A stretch of 40,519 nt of DNA from Muribaculum sp. (GTDB lineage: Bacteria > Bacteroidota > Bacteroidia > Bacteroidales > Muribaculaceae). The stretch covers positions 647,040-687,558 of the forward strand of contig JAMPAV010000001.1 in assembly GCA_023667055.1 (NCBI GenBank), read 5' to 3'. Shown piece after piece: positions 16,322 to 24,418 of this stretch (positions within the stretch are counted from its first letter, which is position 1; each line of letters begins with the position of its first letter). A model generated the notes under the pieces. That model was given only the letters and a program-made list of their open reading frames with translations. It had not been told where the DNA came from and ran no database searches. A program made the translations under genes and the position numbers.

Positions 16322-17592
16322 CAAGCCATTGCCCGAAACGGCTCGTCTTCATCAGTAAAAGCGATTTACGTGGAGGAGCTGCCATTGTCACCTTCCGACT
16401 TGTAGAGTCATTGCGCAAGATGGGATATGATGCCAGAATGCTTGTATGCGAGAAGTTGAGCGATGCTCAATTCGTTGAAGTATGCCATAACAAGTTGTAT
16501 ATCAAAGGGGCTTTTATAAAGGAACGTCTTGAAGTCTTTTTCCAAAACGGATTTGACAGAGAAACGTTGTTCAAGATTGATCCGGCATCCACAGGACTAC
16601 CCTTATGGAGACATCCGTGGGTAATAGAGGCAGATGCAGTGATTCTCGGTTGGGTAAACCAGGGTATGCTTAGTCTTAAAGGAGTAAGGCGCATTTGCGG
16701 ACTTGAAAAACCGGTGGTGTGGATTATGCACGATATGTGGAATATGACCGGGATATGTCATCATGCAGGTAATTGCACGGGTTTTCTACACAAATGCGGT
16801 GACTGCCCTCTTCTCGGAGAGAAGGCTTCGCTCAACGACCTTTCGCACAAAATATGGGAAAACAAGGAGTATTCTTACGCTGCCAGCCCCAACCTTAAAT
16901 TTGTGGCTGTAAGCGCATGGCTTGCGGATAAGGCGAAAGAAAGCCGTCTTATGCAGAATCTCGATGTCAGGGTGATACCAAACGTTTTCGAGATTGAAGA
17001 CTTCAGATATGACGCTACTCAACAAGAAGGACCTGTAAGAATCATATTTGGAGGAGCACGGCTCGATGATCCGATAAAAGGATTGCCGGTATTGAAAAAA
17101 GCACTAAAAATAATCAAGGAAAGATATCCGGCAGTAGCAAATGATATGCAACTTGTCACTTTCGGGGAATTCAAAATTCCCGAGAGCAACACTGACTTTG
17201 CGTTAGACCATACCCATTTAGGCACTTTGAAAGGACACGAGGCTTTGCGCAACGCTTATACAGGGTGTTCAATTGTGGTATCCACATCTGATTATGAGAC
17301 TTTGCCCGGTACCCTTATAGAAGGACAGGCATACGGATGCATACCTGTGGCTACAGACCATGGGGGACAACGCGACATCATAGAACACCAAGTGACCGGT
17401 TGGCTCGCCCCATGGAACGAATGTCCTTCAATTCGTGCTGAAGAGATTGCAAAAGGTTTGATTTGGGCGTATGGAATAAGAAAGGGGGCTCAATACCCGG
17501 AATTTAAATCAGCCATGAGAGATTCCGTAAAGACAAAGTTCAGTGCATCAAAAGTAGCCTCAGAAATATTGAATTTGATCAGTCAAAGATAA
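16309..17592 (+). CDS. Glycosyltransferase family 4 protein
   Basis: A 427-aa GT-B-fold retaining glycosyltransferase, probably building a surface polysaccharide. The N-terminus has the donor-side SKSDLRGGAAIVTFRLVESL. The C-terminal nucleotide-sugar signature is SDYETLPGTLIEGQAYGCIP with the EX7E-like glutamates, followed by DHGGQRDII. A four-cysteine segment near residues 150-170 (WIMHDMWNMTGICHH, then CTGFLHKCGDC) may bind a metal; this arrangement is known in related GT4 proteins. The start overlaps the end of folA by 13 bases, so the gene depends on the thyA-folA transcript although it is functionally unrelated. The sugar donor is unknown. Confidence 0.88.
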   Translation: MGEITSHCPKRLVFISKSDLRGGAAIVTFRLVESLRKMGYDARMLVCEKLSDAQFVEVCHNKLYIKGAFIKERLEVFFQNGFDRETLFKIDPASTGLPLWRHPWVIEADAVILGWVNQGMLSLKGVRRICGLEKPVVWIMHDMWNMTGICHHAGNCTGFLHKCGDCPLLGEKASLNDLSHKIWENKEYSYAASPNLKFVAVSAWLADKAKESRLMQNLDVRVIPNVFEIEDFRYDATQQEGPVRIIFGGARLDDPIKGLPVLKKALKIIKERYPAVANDMQLVTFGEFKIPESNTDFALDHTHLGTLKGHEALRNAYTGCSIVVSTSDYETLPGTLIEGQAYGCIPVATDHGGQRDIIEHQVTGWLAPWNECPSIRAEEIAKGLIWAYGIRKGAQYPEFKSAMRDSVKTKFSASKVASEILNLISQR

Positions 17593-17627
17593 AATCATCC
17601 ATAAAAAGCAAAAAATATCGTTTAAAT

Positions 17628-17659
17628 TTTGGCAATCTCCAAAAAAAACATTAATTTTG
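17628..17659 (+). promoter_or_regulatory. Predicted tRNA-Pro promoter
   Basis: TTTG at 17628-17631, a 20-base spacer and TAATTTTG at 17652-17659 fit the Bacteroidota consensus. It would give a precursor with a 5' leader of about 30 nt before the tRNA. Confidence 0.75.
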
Positions 17660-17695
17660 CAGTCGCAAAAGGGAACAGATTGTTTCTTGAGCAAT

Positions 17696-17769
17696 CGGGG
17701 CGTAGCGCAGTCCGGTAGCGCACCTGGTTTGGGACCAGGTGGTCGCAGGTTCGAATCCTGTCACCCCGA
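17696..17769 (+). tRNA. tRNA-Pro (UGG anticodon)
   Basis: A 74-nt cloverleaf can be drawn. The D stem is GCGC/GCGC, the anticodon stem CCTGG/CCAGG with loop TTTGGGA and anticodon TGG at 17730-17732, and the T loop TTCGAAT. The first base is C paired with G72, as in prokaryotic tRNA-Pro. The acceptor stem pairs except for a C6-A67 mismatch, and the T stem opens with a G-T wobble. CCA is not encoded. It has its own promoter upstream and terminator downstream. Confidence 0.96.
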
Positions 17770-17781
17770 CGTTAGATTATA

Positions 17782-17812
17782 AAGCATGGTGATAAATTCA
17801 TCATGCTTTTTT
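17782..17812 (+). terminator. Intrinsic terminator after tRNA-Pro
   Basis: Arms AAGCATGGTGA and TCATCATGCTT (one G-U pair) surround a short AT-rich loop and run into a T tract of six. It begins 13 bases after the tRNA discriminator base and would end the single-gene transcript. Confidence 0.85.
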
Positions 17813-17875
17813 AATACCCCCTCATTCAGACTCCGTTTCATAAAAAATTGCAACTTTGGGGCCTAAGGTTCTGGC

Positions 17876-19276
17876 TCAAAGATTCCGGATGCGATAATCA
17901 GATGGATACAGATTATTGCAGCGGTTTCCGATGTTCTTTACAAATCCAAGACGATATCCTCTGAACGACACCACTACAAATCCCCTTGGCGTGTCGGAGG
18001 GAAGAGTTATTGATTCGCGCGACAGATAGCGTAGGGCTTCCTCCACCGTGAGTTCCACCTCGGGGAATGGCATACCCTGAAGTATTGACAACGCAAGGGA
18101 ATGCGAAGGCACCAGGTCGCGGCCTTTCACCTCGCCCAACTCAAGACCTGCTGATATAATTCTTACATCTGAGGGAATCCTGTCGAGTAGTGCTGCAGTG
18201 CCGGGAGAAAGTGCTGATATGGTATTATTATGAGTACGAATCTCGAAATCATCGGCAATCCACGATTTTGCTTCTGAGAGGATAGCTGCATCCGTTTTCC
18301 CTGTTTCTTTTCTATCTGTCTTTTTGTTCTTCTTTGGTTTTGGATGTCTCATATTCCGCATTGCACTTTGTGCATTTTGCTTTGGATTCTTGAACACAGC
18401 CACAAAGAGACCCTCGCCTCGTGTGAATCCGGGCATAAATCTAAGACATGGAATATCCCCTTTCACCTGAGAATGAATGCCAAACTTGCCGGCCAATCCC
18501 AAGTCAACCGGTGTCAGGCCGTATGCGTCGGCAATATACTCAGCGTTGTCCTCATTCTCCTGAGTATTGAAAGTGCAGGTGCTGTAAATCAAATATCCGC
18601 CGGGAGCAAGCATTTTCACAGCATTGTCAATTATCTCTCGCTGGAGCGAAGCGCATTGGCGTATCAGCCCTTCGGACCACTGGCTTCGCGCTATTTCCTC
18701 TTTGCGCATCATTCCCTCCCCGGAACAGGGGGCATCCAAAGCCACGATATCGAAATAACCACCCATTGCGGACAACTTGCCGGTGTCGGTATTTGTGACC
18801 ACAACATCCGGATATCCGTATTTGCAAAGATTCTCTTTTAGAATAGCGGCTCTTGAAGCCACGAATTCATTTGCAAGAAGCACGCTTCCCTCAGGCAAGG
18901 CATTGAGTATTGCAGTTGTCTTTCCACCCGGGGCGGCACAAAGATCCGCCACCCTGACGGGAGTGTCACCGGTCAGTGACCCTGCTATTGTCTCATAGAC
19001 AGTGGAAGAGGCATCCTGCACATAAAAGACACCGGCATGAAGCAGCGGGTTGGATGTGAAGCGGGGTCGCTCGCCAAGGTAGCGGGCTGAATCGCACCAT
19101 CCCACTTCCGTCGTATTGCCGTATAATTGAAATAAAGGTGATTTGTAGTGGTTTATGCGTATGGCCGTATCCGGCTCACTATTCAGAGCCGGAAGCAGGA
19201 CATCGGCAATTTGCCGGCCAAGCGAATCTGTGATCAACTCCCGAAATCCGTCGGGTAAAAAATTATCTTGAATCAT
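17876..19276 (-). CDS. RNA cytosine-C5 methyltransferase (NOL1/NOP2/Sun)
   Basis: S-adenosylmethionine-dependent m5C methyltransferase of 466 aa, acting on rRNA or tRNA. The SAM motif is VADLCAAPGGKTTAIL (109-124). Both catalytic cysteines of the family are present: Cys184 in DAPCSGEGMMRK and Cys234 in YSTCTFN. The C-terminal third (from about 330) is a separate domain with a YLSRESITLPSDTPRGFVVV segment, of the RNA-binding type found in RsmF-like proteins. RsmF is the closest match in architecture, but the target base is not provable from sequence. It is transcribed divergently from the RsmI-like gene across a 48-base gap holding two facing -7 boxes. Confidence 0.9.
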   Translation of the reverse strand: MIQDNFLPDGFRELITDSLGRQIADVLLPALNSEPDTAIRINHYKSPLFQLYGNTTEVGWCDSARYLGERPRFTSNPLLHAGVFYVQDASSTVYETIAGSLTGDTPVRVADLCAAPGGKTTAILNALPEGSVLLANEFVASRAAILKENLCKYGYPDVVVTNTDTGKLSAMGGYFDIVALDAPCSGEGMMRKEEIARSQWSEGLIRQCASLQREIIDNAVKMLAPGGYLIYSTCTFNTQENEDNAEYIADAYGLTPVDLGLAGKFGIHSQVKGDIPCLRFMPGFTRGEGLFVAVFKNPKQNAQSAMRNMRHPKPKKNKKTDRKETGKTDAAILSEAKSWIADDFEIRTHNNTISALSPGTAALLDRIPSDVRIISAGLELGEVKGRDLVPSHSLALSILQGMPFPEVELTVEEALRYLSRESITLPSDTPRGFVVVSFRGYRLGFVKNIGNRCNNLYPSDYRIRNL

Positions 19277-19283
19277 TTGGGTG

Positions 19284-19291
19284 CAAAATTA
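19284..19291 (-). promoter_or_regulatory. -7 box for the m5C methyltransferase gene
   Basis: On the minus strand TAATTTTG reads from 19291 to 19284 and ends 7 bases before the start codon (19276), so the mRNA would have almost no leader. No consensus -33 TTTG is evident. It forms the left half of a near-symmetric divergent promoter with 19313-19320. Confidence 0.55.
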
Positions 19292-19312
19292 GTAAAAAAC
19301 GCGGATTTTTAG

Positions 19313-19320
19313 TAATTTTG
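19313..19320 (+). promoter_or_regulatory. -7 box for the RsmI-like gene
   Basis: TAATTTTG ends 4 bases before ATG 19325, predicting a leaderless mRNA. The region between the two divergent boxes is nearly self-complementary, with TTAGTAAAAA on one side and TTTTTAGTAA on the other. Confidence 0.55.
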
Positions 19321-19324
19321 TAGT

Positions 19325-20077
19325 ATGAAAATTAAATCAGCCCTATATCTTGTGCCTGTCCCAATCAGCGCAGCCCCTGTAGCCGACACGATACCAGTCG
19401 GCAACATTGAGGTTTTGCTGCAGCTGCGCCACTTCATAGTGGAGAATTTACGGACTGCCCGCCGATACCTGAAACATCTGGATCCGGGATTCCCGATAGC
19501 CGAATGTAAATTCAGTGTTCTTGACCGTCACACATTGCCGGATGAGGTGAGCGCGATGCTCCAGCCGCTTCGCGAGGGTATCCCTATGGGAATCATGAGC
19601 GAGGCGGGGTGCCCTGCTGTGGCCGATCCCGGCAGTCATCCTGTGGAGATAGCCCAAAGGGAGGGCCTCACGATAGTGCCTCTTGTTGGCCCAAGTTCCA
19701 TACTGATGTCGCTCATGGGTTCGGGATTCAACGGACAGGGTTTTGCATTCCATGGGTACCTTCCCATAGAACAGACCGAAAGGAAAAAGATGTTGAAAAG
19801 ACTTGAGTCTGAATCAGCATCCCGCCAGATGACACAGATATTCATCGAGACCCCCTATCGCAACGATAAGATGTTGGCGATGTTGACGGAAACGTTGAAT
19901 CCTTCAACCATGATATGTGTGGCATGTGATATATCCGACCCCGATAAAGAAGAAATAACCACATTGTCGGCAAAGGACTGGGGCAAGAGAAAAAGCAACT
20001 TCGACAAACGTCCGGCCATATTCTTGATATATGCCGGAGCCAAAGGTGGCGACTCTCGCCGATATGAAAAGAAATGA
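19325..20077 (+). CDS. RsmI-like SAM-dependent methyltransferase
   Basis: A 250-aa tetrapyrrole-methylase-fold (TP4) protein. The RsmI-like SAM pocket is visible as IMSEAGCPAVADPGS (90-104) and LVGPSSILMSLMGSGF, then FIETPYRNDKM. Canonical RsmI, which 2'-O-methylates C1402 of 16S rRNA, begins LYLVATPIGNL; here the N-terminus is LYLVPVPISAAPVADTIP, so this is a divergent paralogue and the target may differ. Its stop overlaps the start of the next gene as ATGA. Opposite it lies another RNA methyltransferase sharing the promoter region. Confidence 0.82.
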   Translation: MKIKSALYLVPVPISAAPVADTIPVGNIEVLLQLRHFIVENLRTARRYLKHLDPGFPIAECKFSVLDRHTLPDEVSAMLQPLREGIPMGIMSEAGCPAVADPGSHPVEIAQREGLTIVPLVGPSSILMSLMGSGFNGQGFAFHGYLPIEQTERKKMLKRLESESASRQMTQIFIETPYRNDKMLAMLTETLNPSTMICVACDISDPDKEEITTLSAKDWGKRKSNFDKRPAIFLIYAGAKGGDSRRYEKK

Positions 20078-21030
20078 GCAGAAAGATAAAATTCGACGAC
20101 CAGCCGGGACTTCCATTCGAGGAGTGGGAGAATCCGTATGATTCGGCCGCGGAGCCGGCGATGGAATATTCCATCCCCAAGCCTATCTTTTATTGCTCTT
20201 TCGGAAGCGGATCAAGCGGCAACAGCTGCTACATCGGCAATAGCGACGGTGGTATAATAATTGATGCGGGCATAAGGGCAGAAGACATAGAGCGGGGGTT
20301 GTCGGCCAACGGTATATCCATGCGTCAAGTCAAAGCTTTGCTTCTGACACACGACCATTCCGACCATGTCAAGTATGCATACGCCCTTTTGCGCAACAAC
20401 AGACATATAAAGCTCTTCTGCACCAATCGAGTACTCAATGGGATGCTGCGCAAGCATTCGATATCCCGACGAATAAAGGAATATCACATTCCTGTTTTCA
20501 AGGAAATACCTTTCAAGATTCTTGGCTTTGAGATAACTGCGTTTGAAGTGCCACATGATGGCAGCGACAACATGGGCTTTTCTATTGAATACGACGACCG
20601 ACGTTTTGTCGTGGCTACAGACCTCGGGGATGTCACCGCACGCGCAGCTTTCTACATATCCCGTGCCAATTATCTGATGATTGAGGCAAATTACGACGTG
20701 AATATGTTGCGCTTCGGCAGATATCCGGAATATCTCAAGGCCCGCATAATGGGCTGCAATGGACATCTTGACAACCGTCAGACTGCTGCTTTTCTCTCGG
20801 ATATCATCAATCCCGGATTAAGTCATATCTTCCTGTGTCATCTCTCGAAAGACAACAATACGCCCCAGATAGCACTCCGCACCATCCGGGAGGCTCTTGA
20901 GGCAAAAGGTCTCAGGGTAGGGAATGCCACCGAATCGATCGAAGACCGGAAAGCAGATGTGCAACTGTCGGTTCTCCCTCGTTTCGATATGACCAGGTGG
21001 TTTGTATTCCGACCAAAACACCCCAATTAA
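20074..21030 (+). CDS. MBL-fold metallohydrolase (WalJ/YycJ-like)
   Basis: A 318-aa metallo-beta-lactamase-fold protein. The metal motif HxHxDH is LLTHDHSDH (His93, His95, Asp97, His98), after the glycine-rich FGSGSSGNSCYIG strand that marks the WalJ/YycJ subfamily. Downstream are a conserved histidine in VPHDGSDN and an aspartate in VVATDLGDV, and a late CHLSKDNN histidine. WalJ-type proteins have been proposed as exonucleases or DNA-repair factors, but activity here is not established. Residues 1-35 are an extension before the fold. The walRK genes are not nearby. It overlaps the RsmI-like gene by 4 bases. Confidence 0.85.
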   Translation: MSRKIKFDDQPGLPFEEWENPYDSAAEPAMEYSIPKPIFYCSFGSGSSGNSCYIGNSDGGIIIDAGIRAEDIERGLSANGISMRQVKALLLTHDHSDHVKYAYALLRNNRHIKLFCTNRVLNGMLRKHSISRRIKEYHIPVFKEIPFKILGFEITAFEVPHDGSDNMGFSIEYDDRRFVVATDLGDVTARAAFYISRANYLMIEANYDVNMLRFGRYPEYLKARIMGCNGHLDNRQTAAFLSDIINPGLSHIFLCHLSKDNNTPQIALRTIREALEAKGLRVGNATESIEDRKADVQLSVLPRFDMTRWFVFRPKHPN

Positions 21031-21043
21031 ATTCTTCATAAGC

Positions 21044-21112
21044 ACATAATTCCTAATTCCTCTTTCCTAATTCCTGATTGATTCCTAATTCTTCTTTTTT
21101 CCTAATTCCTCA
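21044..21112. repeat. CCTAATTCCT-rich degenerate repeat
   Basis: The spacer before mtaB contains TCCTAATTC-like units several times (TTCCTAATTCC, TTTCCTAATTCC, ATTCCTAATTC, TTTCCTAATTCC) separated by CT-rich linkers, ending just before the ATG. No promoter consensus was seen. Confidence 0.7.
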
Positions 21113-21117
21113 TTGAA

Positions 21118-22437
21118 ATGACAGACGACTCCCAGATACTTCGGGCTTCATACCATACACTTGGCTGCAAGCTCAATTTCTCAGAGACCTCATCCATCGG
21201 AGTTCAACTTGCCCGACGCAACATTGTCAAGGCACTTCCCGGCGAGACTCCGGATATAGTTGTGATAAATACCTGTTCGGTGACGGAAGTTGCAGATAAA
21301 AAAGGACGCAGTCTTATACGCCGGCTTCGCGACAGATGGCCCTCGGCCACTTTGGTGGTGACCGGATGTTATGCTCAGCTCAAACCAGGAGAGGTGGCTG
21401 CAATTGAGGGCGTGGATATGGTGCTTGGCAATGATGAGAAACTGAAGATAGCCGATTATCTCGATGAGTGGCAACTTTCTAAAAGCACCAAGGTGAAAGT
21501 GCATGATTATTTGGATATAAAGGAATTCAGGGGTGCTTGCGAGCGTGGCGACCGCACTCGCTATTGGCTTAAGGTGCAGGACGGATGTGACTACTTCTGC
21601 ACTTATTGCACCATCCCTTTTGCCAGGGGAAGGAGCCGGTCGGGACGGATTTCGCAGATAGTGGGAGAGGCTCTTCATGCTGCCGAAGAGGGTGGCAAGG
21701 AGATTGTGCTTACCGGGGTGAACGTGGGTTGCTTTGGAAAGGACACAGGTGAGAATCTTCTCGATTTGCTTAAGGCTCTTGATGACGTGGAAGGAATCGA
21801 GCGTTACCGCATATCAAGCATTGAGCCAAACCTCCTTACAGAAGAAATAATACGTTGGATAGCGGAAAAAAGCCGTGCCTTTATGCCGAGTTTCCACATT
21901 CCGCTGCAGTCGGGCTCTGATGAAGTATTGAGACTGATGAACCGCCGTTACCGCACCGACCTTTTCACCGACCGGATAAACATGATAAAAGACCTTATCC
22001 CGGATGCGTTTATTGGTGTGGATATAATAGCCGGTGCAAGAGGGGAAACGGAAGAAGAGTGGATGAACAGTTTTCATTATGCCGAGTCATTGCCTGTCAG
22101 CCGCTATCATGTGTTTCCATATTCCGAGCGTCCGGGCACGAAGGCTTTGGGAATATCGGGAAAGGTCAGCCAGGAGGAAAAACACCGGAGGGTTGCCATG
22201 CTGACAAAATTGAGCAATGACAAACTACGTGAATATTCGCGGCGATATTTCGGGAAAGAGAGAAACGTGCTGTGGGAACACCCTGACAATAGCGAAGAAG
22301 GACTTATGTATGGGCACACCGACAATTATCTGCGTGTATGCGCCAAGGCTTCGCCTTCGCTATATAATACCATTTCCCCGGCCAAATTGACCGGTTTCTG
22401 CAATGGAGATCCGGAAACCATTCTTGCATCAATCTAA
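21118..22437 (+). CDS. mtaB: tRNA t6A37 methylthiotransferase
   Basis: Radical-SAM enzyme that converts t6A37 to ms2t6A37 in ANN-decoding tRNAs. The 439-aa protein has the N-terminal UPF0004 domain, whose cysteines lie in TLGCKLNFSE, NTCSVTEVADKKGR and VTGCYAQLKPGEV, and the radical-SAM cluster CDYFCTYC (Cys157, Cys161, Cys164) followed by TIPFARGRSRSG. The HIPLQSGSDEVLRLMNRRY block is the typical substrate-side motif. The LGCKLN start and the VTEVADKKGR motif fit MtaB rather than MiaB or RimO. It stands alone after a repeat-filled spacer. Confidence 0.93.
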   Translation: MTDDSQILRASYHTLGCKLNFSETSSIGVQLARRNIVKALPGETPDIVVINTCSVTEVADKKGRSLIRRLRDRWPSATLVVTGCYAQLKPGEVAAIEGVDMVLGNDEKLKIADYLDEWQLSKSTKVKVHDYLDIKEFRGACERGDRTRYWLKVQDGCDYFCTYCTIPFARGRSRSGRISQIVGEALHAAEEGGKEIVLTGVNVGCFGKDTGENLLDLLKALDDVEGIERYRISSIEPNLLTEEIIRWIAEKSRAFMPSFHIPLQSGSDEVLRLMNRRYRTDLFTDRINMIKDLIPDAFIGVDIIAGARGETEEEWMNSFHYAESLPVSRYHVFPYSERPGTKALGISGKVSQEEKHRRVAMLTKLSNDKLREYSRRYFGKERNVLWEHPDNSEEGLMYGHTDNYLRVCAKASPSLYNTISPAKLTGFCNGDPETILASI

Positions 22438-22444
22438 AGCTAAC

Positions 22445-22501
22445 GTAGGGATGGGCCTTTGGCACGTTTCGGACTGACACGTGCCAAAGGCACGTCCCTA
22501 C
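22445..22501. repeat. Long REP-like inverted repeat
   Basis: Two 23-base arms (22445-22467 and 22479-22501) around an 11-base loop pair at all but one position, with one G-U. The outer ends are GTAGGG and CCCTAC and the inner parts CCTTTGGCACGT and ACGTGCCAAAGG. It lies in the spacer between mtaB and the glycosyltransferase, with no T tract after it. The layout resembles the short palindromes (REP/MITE-like) spread in bacterial genomes. Confidence 0.9.
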
Positions 22502-22510
22502 AAAAGAAAT

Positions 22511-23515
22511 ATGAAGAAGAAACTATCTGTAATAATATTGAACTGGAATGGGGAGAAACTGCTCAGACAGTTTCTCCCTTCGGTGGTGGAATACACGAAA
22601 GGTGAAGTGGTTGAAGTGATTGTGGTTGACAATGGTTCAACCGACGACTCACTGAATGTACTCTCATCCGAGTTTCCGGATGTAAGGGTCATAGCCTTCG
22701 ACAAGAACTACGGTTTTGCGGAAGGCTACAACCGTGCGATTGGTGAGGTGAACACAAAGTATGTGACACTGCTTAATTCTGATGTGGAGGTTCCTGCCGG
22801 TTGGTGGCAACCGATACTTGAATTTATGGATGCAAATACTGATGTCGGAGCGTGCCAACCCAAAATACTGAGTTATCGCGACAAAGACAAATTTGAATAT
22901 GCCGGAGCAGCGGGAGGCTTGCTTGACAAACTCGGTTATCCGTATTGCAGAGGCAGATTGTTTGACCGGATTGAAACTGATGAGCATCAATATGACTCGG
23001 CCCCGGCTGATGTGGCCTGGGCATCCGGAGCGGCATTGACTGTGAGGCGGGATGTGTATCTGAAAGTCGGAGGACTCGACAATATGTTTTTCGCACACAT
23101 GGAGGAGATAGACCTTTGCTGCCGGATGTGGAATGCCGGTTATCGTGTGTGTGTGGTGCCTGAGTCAAATGTTTACCATCTTGGCGGGGCCTCACTTGCA
23201 CAGGGCAATCCGCGAAAGACGTATCTGAATTTCCGCAACAATCTGCTGCTGCTTCAAAAAAACCTGCCGGAGAAGAGAGGAAAAAATGTTCTGTTTAAGC
23301 GGAGACTCATGGATACTTTGGCATTTCTTATGTATGTCGCAAAACTTGACTTTGCCAATGCGCGTTCTATATTGAAAGCCCATTCCGACTTTCGGAAAAT
23401 GCGGAAAAACTACACCGTTTTTCCGCAACGTGACATTCTTTCCACATTGCCCGGGTCTGACAGAATTATAGTATTCGACAGATACCTGCCGTTTTTATCG
23501 AAAGAATCCCACTGA
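22511..23515 (+). CDS. Glycosyltransferase family 2 protein
   Basis: GT-A-fold inverting glycosyltransferase of 334 aa. The N-terminus KLSVIILNWNGEKLLRQFLP, VVDNGSTDDSL and the metal-binding region LLNSDVEVP are typical, as is the acceptor-side HMEEIDLCCRMWNAGY. It resembles rhamnosyltransferase-like GT2 enzymes of cell-surface polysaccharide synthesis; donor and acceptor are unknown. The start ATG 22511 follows the REP-like hairpin by 9 bases; the ten in-frame codons upstream would lie in the hairpin arm and are unlikely to be coding. No polysaccharide cluster is adjacent. Confidence 0.88.
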   Translation: MKKKLSVIILNWNGEKLLRQFLPSVVEYTKGEVVEVIVVDNGSTDDSLNVLSSEFPDVRVIAFDKNYGFAEGYNRAIGEVNTKYVTLLNSDVEVPAGWWQPILEFMDANTDVGACQPKILSYRDKDKFEYAGAAGGLLDKLGYPYCRGRLFDRIETDEHQYDSAPADVAWASGAALTVRRDVYLKVGGLDNMFFAHMEEIDLCCRMWNAGYRVCVVPESNVYHLGGASLAQGNPRKTYLNFRNNLLLLQKNLPEKRGKNVLFKRRLMDTLAFLMYVAKLDFANARSILKAHSDFRKMRKNYTVFPQRDILSTLPGSDRIIVFDRYLPFLSKESH

Positions 23516-23554
23516 AACTTAACCAACAAATTAAACCTTAAAGCAAACACAGAT

Positions 23555-24319
23555 ATGAGAAAACTGATATTGGTCAGCAATGACGATGGATATATGGCAA
23601 AGGGGGTGAGGGAATTGATGAAGATGCTCGTGCCATACGCTGATGTGATTGCGGTGTGTCCTCACACCGGAAGAAGCGGTCAATCGATGGCTCTCACTTT
23701 TGATGCCCCTCTGAGGGTGGAGGAAGTGAAGTCGCCTGTAGAGGGCACAAGACTCTTCAGTTGCAATGGGACACCGGTGGATTGCGTGAAAGTGTCGAGA
23801 AGTGCCGTGCTTGGTGGCCGCATACCCGACCTTGTGGTAGCGGGAATCAACCATGGCAGTAATGCTTCGGTCAACGTGGTTTATAGCGGAACAATGGGGG
23901 CTGTACAGGAGGGTTGTATGTGGGGTGTCCCGGCAATCGGATTCTCGTTGACAAGCCATGATGCGGATGCTGATTTCAATGCAGTGAAGCCAGCGGTGGA
24001 TGCGCTCGTGCCGCGATTGCTGGAAGAAGGACTTCCATACGGAGTATTTGTCAATGTAAATGTGCCTGACGGAGTAGCAGATGCGCCGATGATGTCATGC
24101 CGCGAATGCAAGGCTCACTGGAGCGAGGAATATGAGGAATACACTGATCCGATGGGCCGGAATTTCTATATGCTTGCCGGACATCTTGTCAATGATGAGC
24201 CGGACAGCACCGACACAGACCTGTATGCACTGGCCAATGGACGCACCTCCGTTGTGGCGGAATTTCTCAACCGTACGGCCTCTCCCGACCTCGTACCCGA
24301 CTGGCTAAAGTCCATATAA
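23555..24319 (+). CDS. surE: 5'/3'-nucleotidase SurE
   Basis: Survival protein E, a metal-dependent nucleoside monophosphate phosphatase. The 254-aa product has the metal-binding DD pair in LILVSNDDGYMAKGV, the PHTGRSGQSMALTF loop, GTPVDCVKVS and the diagnostic GINHGSNASVNVVYSGTMGA motif. The start matches family alignments, with the hydrophobic strand beginning at residue 3. It is 39 bases downstream of the GT2 gene and about 250 bases upstream of greA. Confidence 0.96.
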   Translation: MRKLILVSNDDGYMAKGVRELMKMLVPYADVIAVCPHTGRSGQSMALTFDAPLRVEEVKSPVEGTRLFSCNGTPVDCVKVSRSAVLGGRIPDLVVAGINHGSNASVNVVYSGTMGAVQEGCMWGVPAIGFSLTSHDADADFNAVKPAVDALVPRLLEEGLPYGVFVNVNVPDGVADAPMMSCRECKAHWSEEYEEYTDPMGRNFYMLAGHLVNDEPDSTDTDLYALANGRTSVVAEFLNRTASPDLVPDWLKSI

Positions 24320-24386
24320 AGGCACATTTGCGACCTCATGCTTTTGTAACCAATATTGCGATTAACGTTGCGGCTGCTGAAATTTA

Positions 24387-24418
24387 TTTGGCGGGATGAA
24401 CTTTTTTTTGTAACTTTG
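24387..24418 (+). promoter_or_regulatory. Predicted greA promoter
   Basis: TTTG at 24387-24390, 20 bases, then TAACTTTG at 24411-24418, the Bacteroidota consensus. Transcription from about 24423 gives a long leader of roughly 150 nt before greA. Confidence 0.75.

Noticed and set aside
22445..22501. Intrinsic terminator after mtaB
   Set aside because: The stem is strong but is not followed by a T tract, and the loop and arm design fit a REP-like repeat better.
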